Virus record (IMG/VR): IMGVR_UViG_3300027741_000206
Span: 1 to 29,056 of that record
From: a virus
Reading direction: 5' to 3' (one strand)
DNA length: 29,056 bases
Shown: positions 1 to 8,043 of the stretch, piece by piece
Position numbering within the stretch: the stretch's first letter is position 1
Layout of the letters: each line of letters opens with the position of its first letter
Notes under the pieces: model-generated
What the model saw: the letters and a program-made list of their open reading frames with translations, nothing else
The model's database searches: none
Told to the model about the DNA's origin: nothing
Translations under genes and position numbers: made by a program

Positions 1-1456
1 ATTCCAAGAAGAAATGGTACACACGTTTCACGAAAATCGTTTCTGTATCGCAAAGATGCCTCGACAGGTTGGTAAAACAACTACGACTGTCGGTTTTATG
101 CTTTGGTCTGTACTGTTCCAGGATGACTACAGTATCGCTATTCTTGCAAATAAGGGTTCTCTTGCTCGTGAAATTTTAGGTCGTATTCAATACGCATATG
201 AATATTTACCATTGTGGTTACAACAAGGTATCATTACTTGGAATAAAGGTAATATTGAGTTAGAAAACAAGTCAAAGATTGCTGCGTTTGCAACATCAGC
301 CTCTGGTGTTCGTGGTGGTACATACAACTTAATTTTCCTTGATGAATTTGCTTTCGTTCCAAAGAACATGGCAGATGAATTCTTTACGTCAACATATCCT
401 GTTATTTCATCTGGTAAAACTTCAAAAGTTATTATCGTTTCAACGCCATATGGATTGAATCACTTTTATAAGATGTGGGTGGATGCAATAGAAGGTCGTT
501 CTACTTACAAATCACTTGAGGTGCATTGGTCGCAAGTACCAGGTCGTGATGCGGCTTGGAAAGAAGAAACGATACGAAACACTTCTGAAGAACAATTCAG
601 ACAAGAGTTTGAAACTGAATTTATTGGGTCATCGGCAACATTGATATCTGGTGCTAAACTGCGTAGTTTGGCATTCCATAATCCAATTTCTTCAATTGAA
701 GGATTAGATATATATGAAGAACCTATTAAAGACCATCTCTATATTGCTACGGTAGACTGTGCTGAGGGTGTCGAGCAAGACTATTCAACCATTAATGTGT
801 TGGATGTATCTCAAACACCATACAGACAAGTCGCTAAATATCGTAATAATAAACTACCTTTATTGTTTTTCCCGACTGTAATCTATTCGATTGCAAAGAA
901 ATACAATGAAGCATATGCTTTGATTGAGACAAATAATATTGGCCAACAAGTGGTTGATATTTTACACTATGATTTAGAATACGAAAACATTTATAAACTA
1001 GAACACCATCACATTAAGGGTCAAAGTATCTCTGGCGGGTTCAAAAGAGCTGCAGCTTTTGGTATCAAAACAACAAAGTCAGTTAAAAAAATTGGTTGTG
1101 CCAACTTAAAAACATTAGTTGAAAACGACAAACTGATTGTAAATGACTTTGATACTATTGCTGAAATGAATACTTTTGTCCGAGTCCGTGACAGTTATGC
1201 TGCGGAAGAGGGTAATAATGATGACTTGGTAATGGGTCTGGTTATTTTTGCATGGTTGACAGCTCAAACATTCTTTAAAGACAGTACAAATATAGACATT
1301 CGTAAATTGATGTTAGCAGAACAGAATATGTTAGTTGACGAAGATTTAGCGCCAGTTGGTATATTTGACGATGGGTTAAAAGAAGAAATTACCATTGATA
1401 GTAGAAATGGGGATGTTTGGACTGAAAAGGGATATACATCTTCCGCAACTTTCTAA
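1..1456 (+). CDS. 17: Terminase large subunit, gp17-like (5' end outside window)
   Basis: This is the DNA-packaging motor ATPase and headful nuclease that docks on the portal and fills the prohead. The reading frame is open from base 2 (F-Q-E-E before the first ATG at 14), so the true start lies upstream; compared with T4 gp17, about 150 N-terminal residues are missing. The motifs run in the expected order: Walker A RQVGKTT (near base 70), Walker B LIFLDEFAF (near 340), and motif III-like STPYGLNHFY. The RNase H-fold nuclease domain has acidic positions in TVDCAEGVEQDY, ALIETNNIG and NNDDLVMGLVIF. The close parallel to T4 gp17 along the whole length makes the call secure. The stop is followed within 4 bases by a late-promoter-like octamer for gene 18. 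Confidence 0.97.
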   Translation, partial: FQEEMVHTFHENRFCIAKMPRQVGKTTTTVGFMLWSVLFQDDYSIAILANKGSLAREILGRIQYAYEYLPLWLQQGIITWNKGNIELENKSKIAAFATSASGVRGGTYNLIFLDEFAFVPKNMADEFFTSTYPVISSGKTSKVIIVSTPYGLNHFYKMWVDAIEGRSTYKSLEVHWSQVPGRDAAWKEETIRNTSEEQFRQEFETEFIGSSATLISGAKLRSLAFHNPISSIEGLDIYEEPIKDHLYIATVDCAEGVEQDYSTINVLDVSQTPYRQVAKYRNNKLPLLFFPTVIYSIAKKYNEAYALIETNNIGQQVVDILHYDLEYENIYKLEHHHIKGQSISGGFKRAAAFGIKTTKSVKKIGCANLKTLVENDKLIVNDFDTIAEMNTFVRVRDSYAAEEGNNDDLVMGLVIFAWLTAQTFFKDSTNIDIRKLMLAEQNMLVDEDLAPVGIFDDGLKEEITIDSRNGDVWTEKGYTSSATF

Positions 1457-1459
1457 AAA

Positions 1460-1467
1460 ACTAAATA
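1460..1467 (+). promoter_or_regulatory. Candidate T4-type late promoter for gene 18 (ACTAAATA)
   Basis: ACTAAATA differs from the T4 late octamer TATAAATA at the first two positions. The identical octamer precedes gene 67. With T4 geometry (octamer at -13 to -6) transcription would begin near 1473, leaving a leader of about 39 bases that contains the strong ribosome site AAAGGAG before the ATG at 1512. Confidence 0.5.
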
Positions 1468-1511
1468 GACAATACAAGAAAAAATTAACTCACAACTAAA
1501 GGAGAAGTCCA

Positions 1512-3200
1512 ATGGCATTTCAGCTCTCACCTGGGGTAAACGTATCAGAAATCGACCTGACTACAATTGTCCCTTCAGTCGCCACATCAATTGGCGCATT
1601 TGCCGGGCCGTTTGCGTGGGGTCCAATCGGTGAAATTATTACTATCTCTGACGAAGTTCGTCTTGCTGATACTTTTGGTAAGCCTAACTCAACTAATTAT
1701 GAATATTGGTTCTCTGCTTCTAACTTCCTAGCATATACTTCTAATCTAAAAATTGTTCGTGCGGCTAATACTGCATCAACATTCAACGCTACTGCTAACG
1801 GTACAACTATTCTAATTAAGAATAACGATGACTGGTTAGCAAATCATACCGGTTATGCCGATGGTTCTTACGGTGGTTTTGCAGCTCGTCACGCAGGTGA
1901 CCTTGGTAACTCATTAAGAGTTTCTATGGCAGATGCAAACACTTATACAAATTGGACATATTCAACACAATTTACAGCCGCACCAGGCACATCAACTTAT
2001 GCATCATCAAGAGGTGCTGCTAATGATGAAATTCACATTATCGTTGTAGACGAAGACGGTTATTTTTCAGGTTCAAGAGGAACAGTTTTAGAAAAATTCC
2101 CATTTGTATCTAAAGCATCTGATGCAAAAGATGATTCTGGTAATTCAAGTTACTATAGAAATGTTATTGTATCTAATTCAAAATACATTCGTTGGTTGTC
2201 ACACCCAGCATCTGCAAACGTATCAGGCAACTTGCCTTGGGGCTCTGCTGCGACTGCAAATACATTCAAGTTATTGATTGCTAATACAACATCATCACTA
2301 TCTGGTGGTGCTGATGGTAACATAGTTACTGCAAACGTATCTACTGCATATGACTTTTTTGATCCATCTGATTCAGTTGACATTTCATTGATTATCTCTG
2401 GACCATCAAACGCAACATTAATTACTTCTTTAATCGGTAAAGCAGAAACACGTAAAGATTGCGTAGTGTTTGCTTCTCCAGGTAAATCAGATGTTGTTAA
2501 CAATGCAGGTTCTGAAGTTACTTCTATTACAACTCTACGTAATTCATTGACTTCATCTTCATATGCGTTCCTTGATTCTAACTGGAAATATCAGTACGAC
2601 AAGTATAACGATGTATACCGTTGGGTACCATTAAATGGTGACGTTGCAGGCTTATGTGCTCGTACAGATAACGACCGTGATCCATGGTTCTCTCCTGGTG
2701 GTTTGAATCGTGGTGTTATCAAAAATGTTATCAAACTTGCATGGAATCCTACAAAAACAAATCGTGATAGTCTGTACACAGTTGGTGTAAACCCAATTGT
2801 ATCCTTCCAAGGTGAAGGCACAGTTCTATTCGGTGACAAAACATTGTTGTCTAAACCATCTGCATTTGACCGTATCAATGTACGCCGTTTGTTCATTGTA
2901 CTTGAAAAAGCAATTGCTAAGGCTGCAAGATATTCATTGTTTGAATTCAATGACCAATTCACAAGAGCACAATTTGTTGCACTAGTAGAACCATTCTTGC
3001 GTGACGTACAAGGTCGCCGTGGTATCACTGACTTCAGAGTTGTTTGTGACGAAACAAATAACACTGGACAAGTTATTGATTCTAACCAGTTTATTGGTGA
3101 CATTTATATCAAACCTGCTCGTTCAATCAACTTCATCCAACTTAACTTTGTTGCTGTACGCACTGGCGTATCATTCAGCGAAGTGGTTGGTAAGTTCTAA
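1512..3200 (+). CDS. 18: Contractile tail sheath protein, gp18-like
   Basis: Subunit of the contractile sheath that surrounds the tail tube and drives it through the cell envelope. The 562-residue protein starts MAFQLSPGVNVSEID, the typical beta-strand opening of myovirus sheath proteins (PGV...E.D). It ends with a conserved C-terminal domain (FIGDIYIKPARSINFIQLNF) that forms the inner sheath lattice. T4 gp18 is about 100 residues longer; the difference would be in the outer, variable domains. The start is fixed by a strong AAAGGAG site 9 bases upstream. The gene lies between 17 and 19 as in T4. It is transcribed late, probably from the ACTAAATA site at 1460. Confidence 0.95.
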   Translation: MAFQLSPGVNVSEIDLTTIVPSVATSIGAFAGPFAWGPIGEIITISDEVRLADTFGKPNSTNYEYWFSASNFLAYTSNLKIVRAANTASTFNATANGTTILIKNNDDWLANHTGYADGSYGGFAARHAGDLGNSLRVSMADANTYTNWTYSTQFTAAPGTSTYASSRGAANDEIHIIVVDEDGYFSGSRGTVLEKFPFVSKASDAKDDSGNSSYYRNVIVSNSKYIRWLSHPASANVSGNLPWGSAATANTFKLLIANTTSSLSGGADGNIVTANVSTAYDFFDPSDSVDISLIISGPSNATLITSLIGKAETRKDCVVFASPGKSDVVNNAGSEVTSITTLRNSLTSSSYAFLDSNWKYQYDKYNDVYRWVPLNGDVAGLCARTDNDRDPWFSPGGLNRGVIKNVIKLAWNPTKTNRDSLYTVGVNPIVSFQGEGTVLFGDKTLLSKPSAFDRINVRRLFIVLEKAIAKAARYSLFEFNDQFTRAQFVALVEPFLRDVQGRRGITDFRVVCDETNNTGQVIDSNQFIGDIYIKPARSINFIQLNFVAVRTGVSFSEVVGKF

Positions 3201-3206
3201 TAAATA
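3199..3206 (+). promoter_or_regulatory. Late promoter for gene 19 (AATAAATA)
   Basis: AATAAATA matches the T4 late octamer at seven of eight positions and overlaps the gene 18 stop codon. T4 geometry puts the transcription start near 3212, with an ACAGGAG ribosome site in the leader before the ATG at 3226. Confidence 0.6.
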
Positions 3207-3225
3207 AAGAAAACAGGAGAAAAAA

Positions 3226-3771
3226 ATGGCATTTAATGTAAATGATTTTAGAGCTCAAATGACAGGGGACGGTGCCCGTCCTAATCTATTTGAAATCTCT
3301 ATGCCGTTCCCTGCGTTCTCTGCGCCGGGAAATGCTCAAACAAAACTTACGTTCATGTGTAAGACTGCACAACTACCAGGTTCAACACTTGGTGTTGTGA
3401 CAACACAATACTTTGGTCGTGAGTTAAAATTTGTCGGTAACAGAACTTTTGCTGACTGGACAATTACAGTTATTAATGATGAAGATTTTGTTATCCGTAA
3501 TGCCTTCGAAAGATGGATGAACGGTATCAATAGTCACAATCTTAACGTGCGTAACCCAGCTGCACTTGCACCATTAGGTTACTCAGTCGATGGCTCAGTA
3601 ACACAATTTGGTAAACAAGGCAACACATTGAAGAAGTATAAGTTTGTTGGTTTATTCCCAACAGATGTAACTCCTATTGATGTTGATTGGGGTTCTAACG
3701 ATACTATTGAAGAATTTAGCGTCACACTCGCCTATCAATGGTGGGAATCAGCTGACGATAATGTGGTATAA
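3226..3771 (+). CDS. 19: Tail tube protein, gp19-like
   Basis: Major subunit of the rigid tail tube through which DNA is ejected. The protein has 181 residues (T4 gp19 163). It has the family layout: an N-terminal RPNLFEISMPFP strand, CKTAQLPGSTLG, a central W-T-I-T-V-I-N-D-E-D segment and a C-terminal VTLAYQWWES strand. The start has a good AGGAG site. It directly follows the sheath gene and ends just before a strong terminator, so tube transcripts probably stop there. A second protein of the same architecture lies at 10755-11294. Confidence 0.93.
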   Translation: MAFNVNDFRAQMTGDGARPNLFEISMPFPAFSAPGNAQTKLTFMCKTAQLPGSTLGVVTTQYFGRELKFVGNRTFADWTITVINDEDFVIRNAFERWMNGINSHNLNVRNPAALAPLGYSVDGSVTQFGKQGNTLKKYKFVGLFPTDVTPIDVDWGSNDTIEEFSVTLAYQWWESADDNVV

Positions 3772-3772
3772 A

Positions 3773-3802
3773 GAGAAGGGCTTCGGCCTTTCTCATTTTT
3801 TT
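3773..3802 (+). terminator. Rho-independent terminator after gene 19
   Basis: A 9-bp stem (3773-3781 with 3786-3794, one G-T pair) closes a cTTCGg tetraloop, the most stable RNA tetraloop type. It is followed by ATTTTTTT. It sits immediately after the gene 19 stop and should strongly reduce read-through into gene 20. Confidence 0.93.
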
Positions 3803-3817
3803 ATAGGATGATAATTT

Positions 3818-5479
3818 ATGGCAGTTAAGCTGTTTGGCTTTACACTCGGCAAAAAGGACATAGTTCAGGTTCAAGCACCTGAACAGCCTTCGTTCGCCTT
3901 ACCAACCGAAGCAATGGATGATGGTGCTATTACCATCACGCAAAATGCACACTATGGCACATACGTTGACCTAGAAGGTTCTGTTCGTAACGAAATAGAA
4001 CTTGTTACACGTTATCGTGAAATGGCTAATCATCCAGAGTTAGAGATGGCAATTGATGATATTGTCAATGAAGCTATTACACATGATGTGTCTGGTAAAA
4101 CAGTTGATATTGTCTTAGATAATCTCAAACAACCAGAAACAATTAAGAAAAAAATTATTGAAGAATTCGATACAATTTTAAAATTGTTAAACTTCGGTAA
4201 TTTATCAGATGACCTTTTTAAGAGATGGTATATTGATGGTAGAATTTACTATCATATTGTTGTTGATGAAACAAAACCAAAAGAAGGTATACAAGAATTA
4301 AGATACATTGACCCACGTAAGATTCGTAAGGTCCGTGAAATCAAAAAAGACAGAGACCCAAAAACTGGTGCTCAAGTTATTGCTTCTATTGCCGAATACT
4401 ATGTTTACAATGATAAAGGCACAGTAACTCAGGCATATACAAGTAGTGTTAATGCAGGTCTAAGAATTGCACCAGAGTCAATCATTAATGTAAACTCTGG
4501 TTTGATGGATGCAAAAAACACATTCGTCATTTCATATCTACACAAAGCAATCAAGCCACTGAATCAGTTGCGTATGATTGAAGATGCGGTTGTTATCTAT
4601 CGTATCTCAAGAGCACCTGAACGCCGTATTTTTTATATTGACGTTGGTAACTTACCAAAAGGTAAAGCAGAACAATATCTCCGTGATGTTATGATTAAGT
4701 ATCGTAACAAAATGGTGTATGATGCAAGTACTGGTGAATTGCGTGATGACCGCAAACACATGTCTATGTTAGAAGACTTCTGGTTGCCACGCCGTGAGGG
4801 TGGTAAAGGTACAGAGATTACAACACTGCCTGCTGGTCAAAACCTTGGTGAGTTAGAAGACGTTAAGTACTTCAGACAAAAACTATTACAATCATTGAAC
4901 GTGCCTATTAGCCGTTTAGAACCACAACAAGGTGGTATGATTGGTGTTGGACGTACAACTGAAGTCACAAGAGATGAAGTTAAGTTTACAAAGTTTATTG
5001 TTAGATTGCGTAACAAGTTTTCTCAAATTTTTGACCATGCATTAAAAACACAATTAGTCTTAAAAGGCATTTGTACTTTAGAAGAATGGGACGAATTCAG
5101 AGAAGACATTTACTACAACTACATGAAGGATAACAACTTCACCGAAATGCGTGATGCTGAAATCCTCCGTGAAAGATTAAGTGTGTTGCAAACTGTTGAC
5201 CCATATATCGGTAGATACTACTCTATGGAATGGGTTCAAAAGAATGTACTTCAAATGGACAAAGAATTAATTGCCGAAATGAAGAAACAGATTGCAAAAG
5301 AAGAAGCAGCAGGAACTGGCGGACCAACAATGCCACCAGAGATGCAACAGCAACAACAAGCTGATGCAGAAGCAAATCCCCCTGTAGACAATACACAAGA
5401 TGAATCTTCAAATGAATCACAAACTCCTCAATTAGACGCAGATGTGGAAAAATATTCATCTCGACTAAATAAGAAATAA
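3818..5479 (+). CDS. 20: Portal vertex protein, gp20-like
   Basis: Dodecameric portal at one capsid vertex; it nucleates prohead assembly and is the channel and docking site for the terminase. The 553-residue length is close to T4 gp20 (524). Conserved portal features include the early ITQNAHYGTY segment, LRYIDPRKIRKVREI, the long MLEDFWLPRREGGKGTEI-type core and LEPQQGGMIGVGRTTEVTRDE. The C-terminal tail is low complexity (QQQQQADAEANPP, D/E/S rich). The ATG has an AGGAT ribosome site. The gene follows the gene 19 terminator with only 15 bases between. The only promoter-like octamer is TATAAAGA at 3767-3774 (one mismatch to the late octamer), whose start would fall inside the terminator hairpin and so bypass it; this is weak evidence. 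Confidence 0.95.
   Translation: MAVKLFGFTLGKKDIVQVQAPEQPSFALPTEAMDDGAITITQNAHYGTYVDLEGSVRNEIELVTRYREMANHPELEMAIDDIVNEAITHDVSGKTVDIVLDNLKQPETIKKKIIEEFDTILKLLNFGNLSDDLFKRWYIDGRIYYHIVVDETKPKEGIQELRYIDPRKIRKVREIKKDRDPKTGAQVIASIAEYYVYNDKGTVTQAYTSSVNAGLRIAPESIINVNSGLMDAKNTFVISYLHKAIKPLNQLRMIEDAVVIYRISRAPERRIFYIDVGNLPKGKAEQYLRDVMIKYRNKMVYDASTGELRDDRKHMSMLEDFWLPRREGGKGTEITTLPAGQNLGELEDVKYFRQKLLQSLNVPISRLEPQQGGMIGVGRTTEVTRDEVKFTKFIVRLRNKFSQIFDHALKTQLVLKGICTLEEWDEFREDIYYNYMKDNNFTEMRDAEILRERLSVLQTVDPYIGRYYSMEWVQKNVLQMDKELIAEMKKQIAKEEAAGTGGPTMPPEMQQQQQADAEANPPVDNTQDESSNESQTPQLDADVEKYSSRLNKK
5464..5471 (+). promoter_or_regulatory. Candidate late promoter for the prohead-core cluster (ACTAAATA)
   Basis: Same octamer as the one before gene 18. 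It lies in the last codons of gene 20. The expected start near 5477 gives a leader with AAAAGGA before the gene 67 ATG at 5500. Confidence 0.5.
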
Positions 5480-5499
5480 TCTAAAAAGGAAATTACACT

Positions 5500-5676
5500 A
5501 TGTCAACATCAGAATTCATTGACGAACTAGCCGCAGGTAATGCGGCGTCTGCTAAAGATATCTTAAACGATATGCTTTCTGCTCGTGCTTTTGAAGCACT
5601 AGAAGGTCGTAAAATTGAGCTTGCACAAAACATTTTTAACGGTAGTAACGAAGAAGTTGCAACAGAAGAAGAATGA
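5500..5676 (+). CDS. 67: Prohead core protein, gp67-like (58 aa)
   Basis: A short gene of 58 residues, beginning MSTSEFIDELAAGNAAS and ending with acidic residues (EEVATEEE). It fills the gap between portal and the next gene, has an AAAAGGA ribosome site, and its stop overlaps the next start as ATGA. The pattern of an N-terminal amphipathic helix, A-x-D-I-L-N-D-M-L-S-A-R-A, then E-G-R-K-I-E-L-A-Q-N-I-F, parallels T4 gp67 (a small acidic prohead core protein, 80 aa, with LFAEAMAAR and IAIARNFL at the same places). The long acidic tail of T4 gp67 is largely missing here. The likely role is the internal core that shapes the prohead, degraded by the gp21 protease at maturation. Confidence 0.82.
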   Translation: MSTSEFIDELAAGNAASAKDILNDMLSARAFEALEGRKIELAQNIFNGSNEEVATEEE

Positions 5677-6572
5677 AATCTCTATTAGAATTTAAATCTA
5701 TTGTTGAAGAAGAAAAAGCAGACTACTCTAAGTTTGATGCTTTGGTTCGTGCTGGTCTTGCCAATAAGGCACAGATTCAGCGTATTCACAAAATCTTAGA
5801 AAAGATGGGTGAAGAAAAACCAACATTCAACAATGCAGATAGAATGATTATTCAAAACCTCTTTAATAAGATGGTAGATTTGATTTCTAATAACAAATCA
5901 ATCAACATGCAGGCACGCCGTGCTGTTAAAGAAGATGAAGATTTTGTTGATGTTGAGCAGTTAGATGAATCTAATCCAGGCCCAACACCTCCATATGTTT
6001 TGTTATTAAAGAGAAAAGCAATTCGTCTGTATCCAGATGGAACAAAAATTGCCTTATATCATAACAAACAATTAAACAAATACTTCTCTGTACCATATGA
6101 TAGTCCAATAGAAGTTGCTGCAATTCAAGCAGAAGGTGTTGTAATTATAAAACACAACAAACCAATTGGTACCCGTGTTGCTGATATTGGTCCTGGTAAT
6201 AAAGAACACAATGTAAAAACTGATAAAGCTTGGGATGATGCTCAGACTAAAAAGAAACTACCACAAGATGCAGAATTTGCCGCACAAAGACGCAAAGTAA
6301 GACTTGCATCAAATGGACGTATGGATGAAGAATCTGAAATTACCGAAGCGGTAATGGATACCCTACATAAGATAGTAAATGACAAACAAGCACAGTCGGT
6401 TAAGTTTGCATCTGGTCATACACGTAAGGTTGACCACTTTACCGCATCTGCATTGACGCAAGTACACAAAGCATTAAATGATGATAACAAGAAAAAGTTT
6501 GCAGATTTAGTACACAAGTCTCCAGAACATTTTACGAAAGCATCTGACTTTGCTTTCAAACATGCAAAATGA
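5673..6572 (+). CDS. Unknown protein in the prohead-core cluster (299 aa)
   Basis: I do not recognise a named family. Two parts are visible. An N-terminal helical segment (about 1-90, K/E rich, with LVRAGLANKAQIQRIHKILEKM) leads into a beta-rich middle (about 105-165: YVLLLKRKAIRLYPDGTKIALY). A separate C-terminal helical module (about 225-299) contains VKFASGHTRKVDHFTASAL and an SPEHFTKASDFAFKHAK end. The start overlaps gene 67 by ATGA and its end overlaps the next gene by ATGA, so it is translationally coupled to two core-protein candidates. T4 has no gene of this size between 67 and 21. Inference: a late structural or core protein, possibly processed by gp21. Confidence 0.8.
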   Translation: MKSLLEFKSIVEEEKADYSKFDALVRAGLANKAQIQRIHKILEKMGEEKPTFNNADRMIIQNLFNKMVDLISNNKSINMQARRAVKEDEDFVDVEQLDESNPGPTPPYVLLLKRKAIRLYPDGTKIALYHNKQLNKYFSVPYDSPIEVAAIQAEGVVIIKHNKPIGTRVADIGPGNKEHNVKTDKAWDDAQTKKKLPQDAEFAAQRRKVRLASNGRMDEESEITEAVMDTLHKIVNDKQAQSVKFASGHTRKVDHFTASALTQVHKALNDDNKKKFADLVHKSPEHFTKASDFAFKHAK

Positions 6573-7006
6573 GTTTTTTAAATTCACTAATTGAAAATAA
6601 GTTAGATGAGGCAAAAGATAAACTCTTTGCACATTTAAATGAAGTAGTAGCAAAACGTCTTGCAGAAGCAAAGCGTTATGTTGCAGAAGATATGTTTGAA
6701 AAAGTTTTGGATGAAGCTAAACGCAACACAAACATTATCAAACAAGGTAGAATTCAAAAGATTCGCCGCAGAGTTAGAAGAAATGCCAAGGGGCGTATTG
6801 TTGTTCAAAAGAATGTTAAGCGTTCTGGTATTAAAGGTTATAGAATTTCAGGTAACACAGTTAAACGTATACCTGCAACAGTAAGATTAAGAAAAGCAAG
6901 ACTGTTAAAAAGGTCTTGGAAAACAACTAGAAGAGCAAAACTGCGCCGCACATTAGTGAAAAGAAAAATGAGTATGCGTAGACGTTCATCAATAGGACTA
7001 AGATAA
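6569..7006 (+). CDS. 68: Small, strongly basic prohead core-type protein, gp68-like by position
   Basis: The protein has 145 residues. The N-terminal 50 form a charged amphipathic helix (MSFLNSLIENKLDEAKDKL then FAHLNEVVAKRLAEAKRYV). The remainder is extremely rich in Arg and Lys (QKIRRRVRRNAKGRI, RKARLLKRSWKTTRRAKLRR, ending KRKMSMRRRSSIGLR). T4 gene 68 encodes a core protein of nearly the same size (141 aa) in the same slot between 67 and 21, so the name rests on position, size and character rather than clear sequence identity. The basic tail could bind DNA, RNA or the acidic scaffold. The start overlaps the previous stop by 4 bases. Confidence 0.6.
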   Translation: MSFLNSLIENKLDEAKDKLFAHLNEVVAKRLAEAKRYVAEDMFEKVLDEAKRNTNIIKQGRIQKIRRRVRRNAKGRIVVQKNVKRSGIKGYRISGNTVKRIPATVRLRKARLLKRSWKTTRRAKLRRTLVKRKMSMRRRSSIGLR

Positions 7007-7007
7007 A

Positions 7008-7358
7008 ATGGCATATGAAATAATCAACACACAACGCTCAACATCAATTATTAGAGTTGTTGATGCTGGCGCAGCTACAATTGCATTAGCAGATTTGTCT
7101 GCCAACGCAAACGAAACCATTAACTCTGCAAATATCAAACGTGTAACATGGTCAACTAACGGTAACATTACCATTGTTAGAAACTCTGTTCCAATTTTAA
7201 CTTTGCATAATGCAGGTTCAATGTTATTGGATGATTTTAATTACTCAATTGCCAATAATTCAACTCAATCAATTGTTGTTACAATTACAACAGGTGGTTC
7301 TCTTGTAATGGAAGTAAGTAAAGCCGCAACATATACAGTTGCTCCATCAGGATACTAA
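7008..7358 (+). CDS. Unknown small beta-rich protein (116 aa)
   Basis: The protein has 116 residues and no motif I can name. It is almost all alternating hydrophobic/polar beta-strand sequence (SIIRVVDAGAATIALADL, KRVTWSTNGNITIVRNS, SIVVTITTGGSLVMEVSKA), rich in Thr, Asn, Ser and Val with very few charges. This is the look of a small virion or decoration protein. It starts one base after the preceding stop (TAAaATG) and ends one base before the gene 21 ATG, so it is part of the same late translational unit. A capsid-associated or head-completion role is an inference from location only. Confidence 0.8.
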   Translation: MAYEIINTQRSTSIIRVVDAGAATIALADLSANANETINSANIKRVTWSTNGNITIVRNSVPILTLHNAGSMLLDDFNYSIANNSTQSIVVTITTGGSLVMEVSKAATYTVAPSGY

Positions 7359-7359
7359 T

Positions 7360-8010
7360 ATGAAACTTATTAGAGAACATATAGAAGCAGTTAAATATCT
7401 AACTGAAGCTTCCGAGAACGGTAAAAAGAATCTTTATATCGAAGGTACTTTTTTAGTTGGTGACACGGTTAATAAAAATAATCGTATGTATGAAATGAAA
7501 ACTTTACGTAATGAAGCGAAAAGATATACCGAAGAATACATTAATACCAATCGTGCGTTGGGTGAATTAGGACATCCTGATACCCCAACAATTAACTTAG
7601 AAAGAGTCTCACACAAAATTGTTTCCCTCAAAGAAGATGGAAATACATTTTATGGTAAGGCTCTTGTTCTTGATACACCCTATGGTCAAATCGTTAAAAA
7701 TTTTATTGATAACGGAGTTAACTTAGGCGTTTCATCAAGAGCACTAGGTTCTGTAACCATGACTAGAGAAGGTTACAATCTTGTCCAAGACGACCTAAGA
7801 TTGGCAACGGCGGCTGATATTGTAGCAGACCCATCTGCACCAGGCGCATTTGTTAACGGCATCATGGAAAACAAAGAATGGATGTTTGTTGAAGGACGCT
7901 TTGTAGAAGCAGATTTTGATAACGCTAAAAGACAAATAACAAGAGCATCTCCTAAACAAGTTGAAGCAGTTGCTCTTAAATTGTTTGAAAATTACCTCAG
8001 AAAACTTTAA
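7360..8010 (+). CDS. 21: Prohead maturation protease, gp21-like
   Basis: Serine protease that is assembled in the prohead core and cleaves core and capsid proteins before DNA packaging. It has 216 residues (T4 gp21 212). Family landmarks are LYIEGTFLVGD near 25-35, ALGELGHP with the catalytic His at 72 (T4 His85), and GVSSRALGS with Ser125 aligned to T4 Ser140. The downstream DPSAPGAFV corresponds to T4 GPSAPDAWV. I choose the ATG at 7360 rather than an in-frame TTG at 7339, because the TTG lies inside the upstream gene and the ATG begins the conserved sequence. The next gene has its own late promoter. Confidence 0.93.
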   Translation: MKLIREHIEAVKYLTEASENGKKNLYIEGTFLVGDTVNKNNRMYEMKTLRNEAKRYTEEYINTNRALGELGHPDTPTINLERVSHKIVSLKEDGNTFYGKALVLDTPYGQIVKNFIDNGVNLGVSSRALGSVTMTREGYNLVQDDLRLATAADIVADPSAPGAFVNGIMENKEWMFVEGRFVEADFDNAKRQITRASPKQVEAVALKLFENYLRKL

Positions 8011-8013
8011 TTT

Positions 8014-8021
8014 TATAAATA
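8014..8021 (+). promoter_or_regulatory. Late promoter for genes 22 and 23 (TATAAATA)
   Basis: Exact T4 late octamer, 4 bases after the gene 21 stop. The predicted start near 8027 gives a 17-base leader with AAGGAG ahead of the ATG at 8044. It fits the need for high expression of scaffold and capsid. Confidence 0.85.
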
Positions 8022-8043
8022 AGAAATCATAAGGAGATTCCTA

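Noticed and set aside
2153-2503. Minus-strand open frame of 116 codons inside gene 18
   Set aside because: Same reason; the composition mirrors the sheath codons.
2591-3103. Open reading frame of 170 codons on the minus strand inside gene 18
   Set aside because: It is antisense to a well-conserved sheath gene, has no ribosome site and no recognisable protein pattern; codon bias of the plus-strand gene explains the absence of stops.
5330-5400. CAA/CAG-rich stretch at the end of gene 20 as a DNA repeat
   Set aside because: Short and imperfect; it encodes the flexible polyglutamine-like tail of the portal protein.
7339-7359. TTG start for gene 21
   Set aside because: It lies inside the preceding gene; conserved sequence and an ATG begin at 7360.
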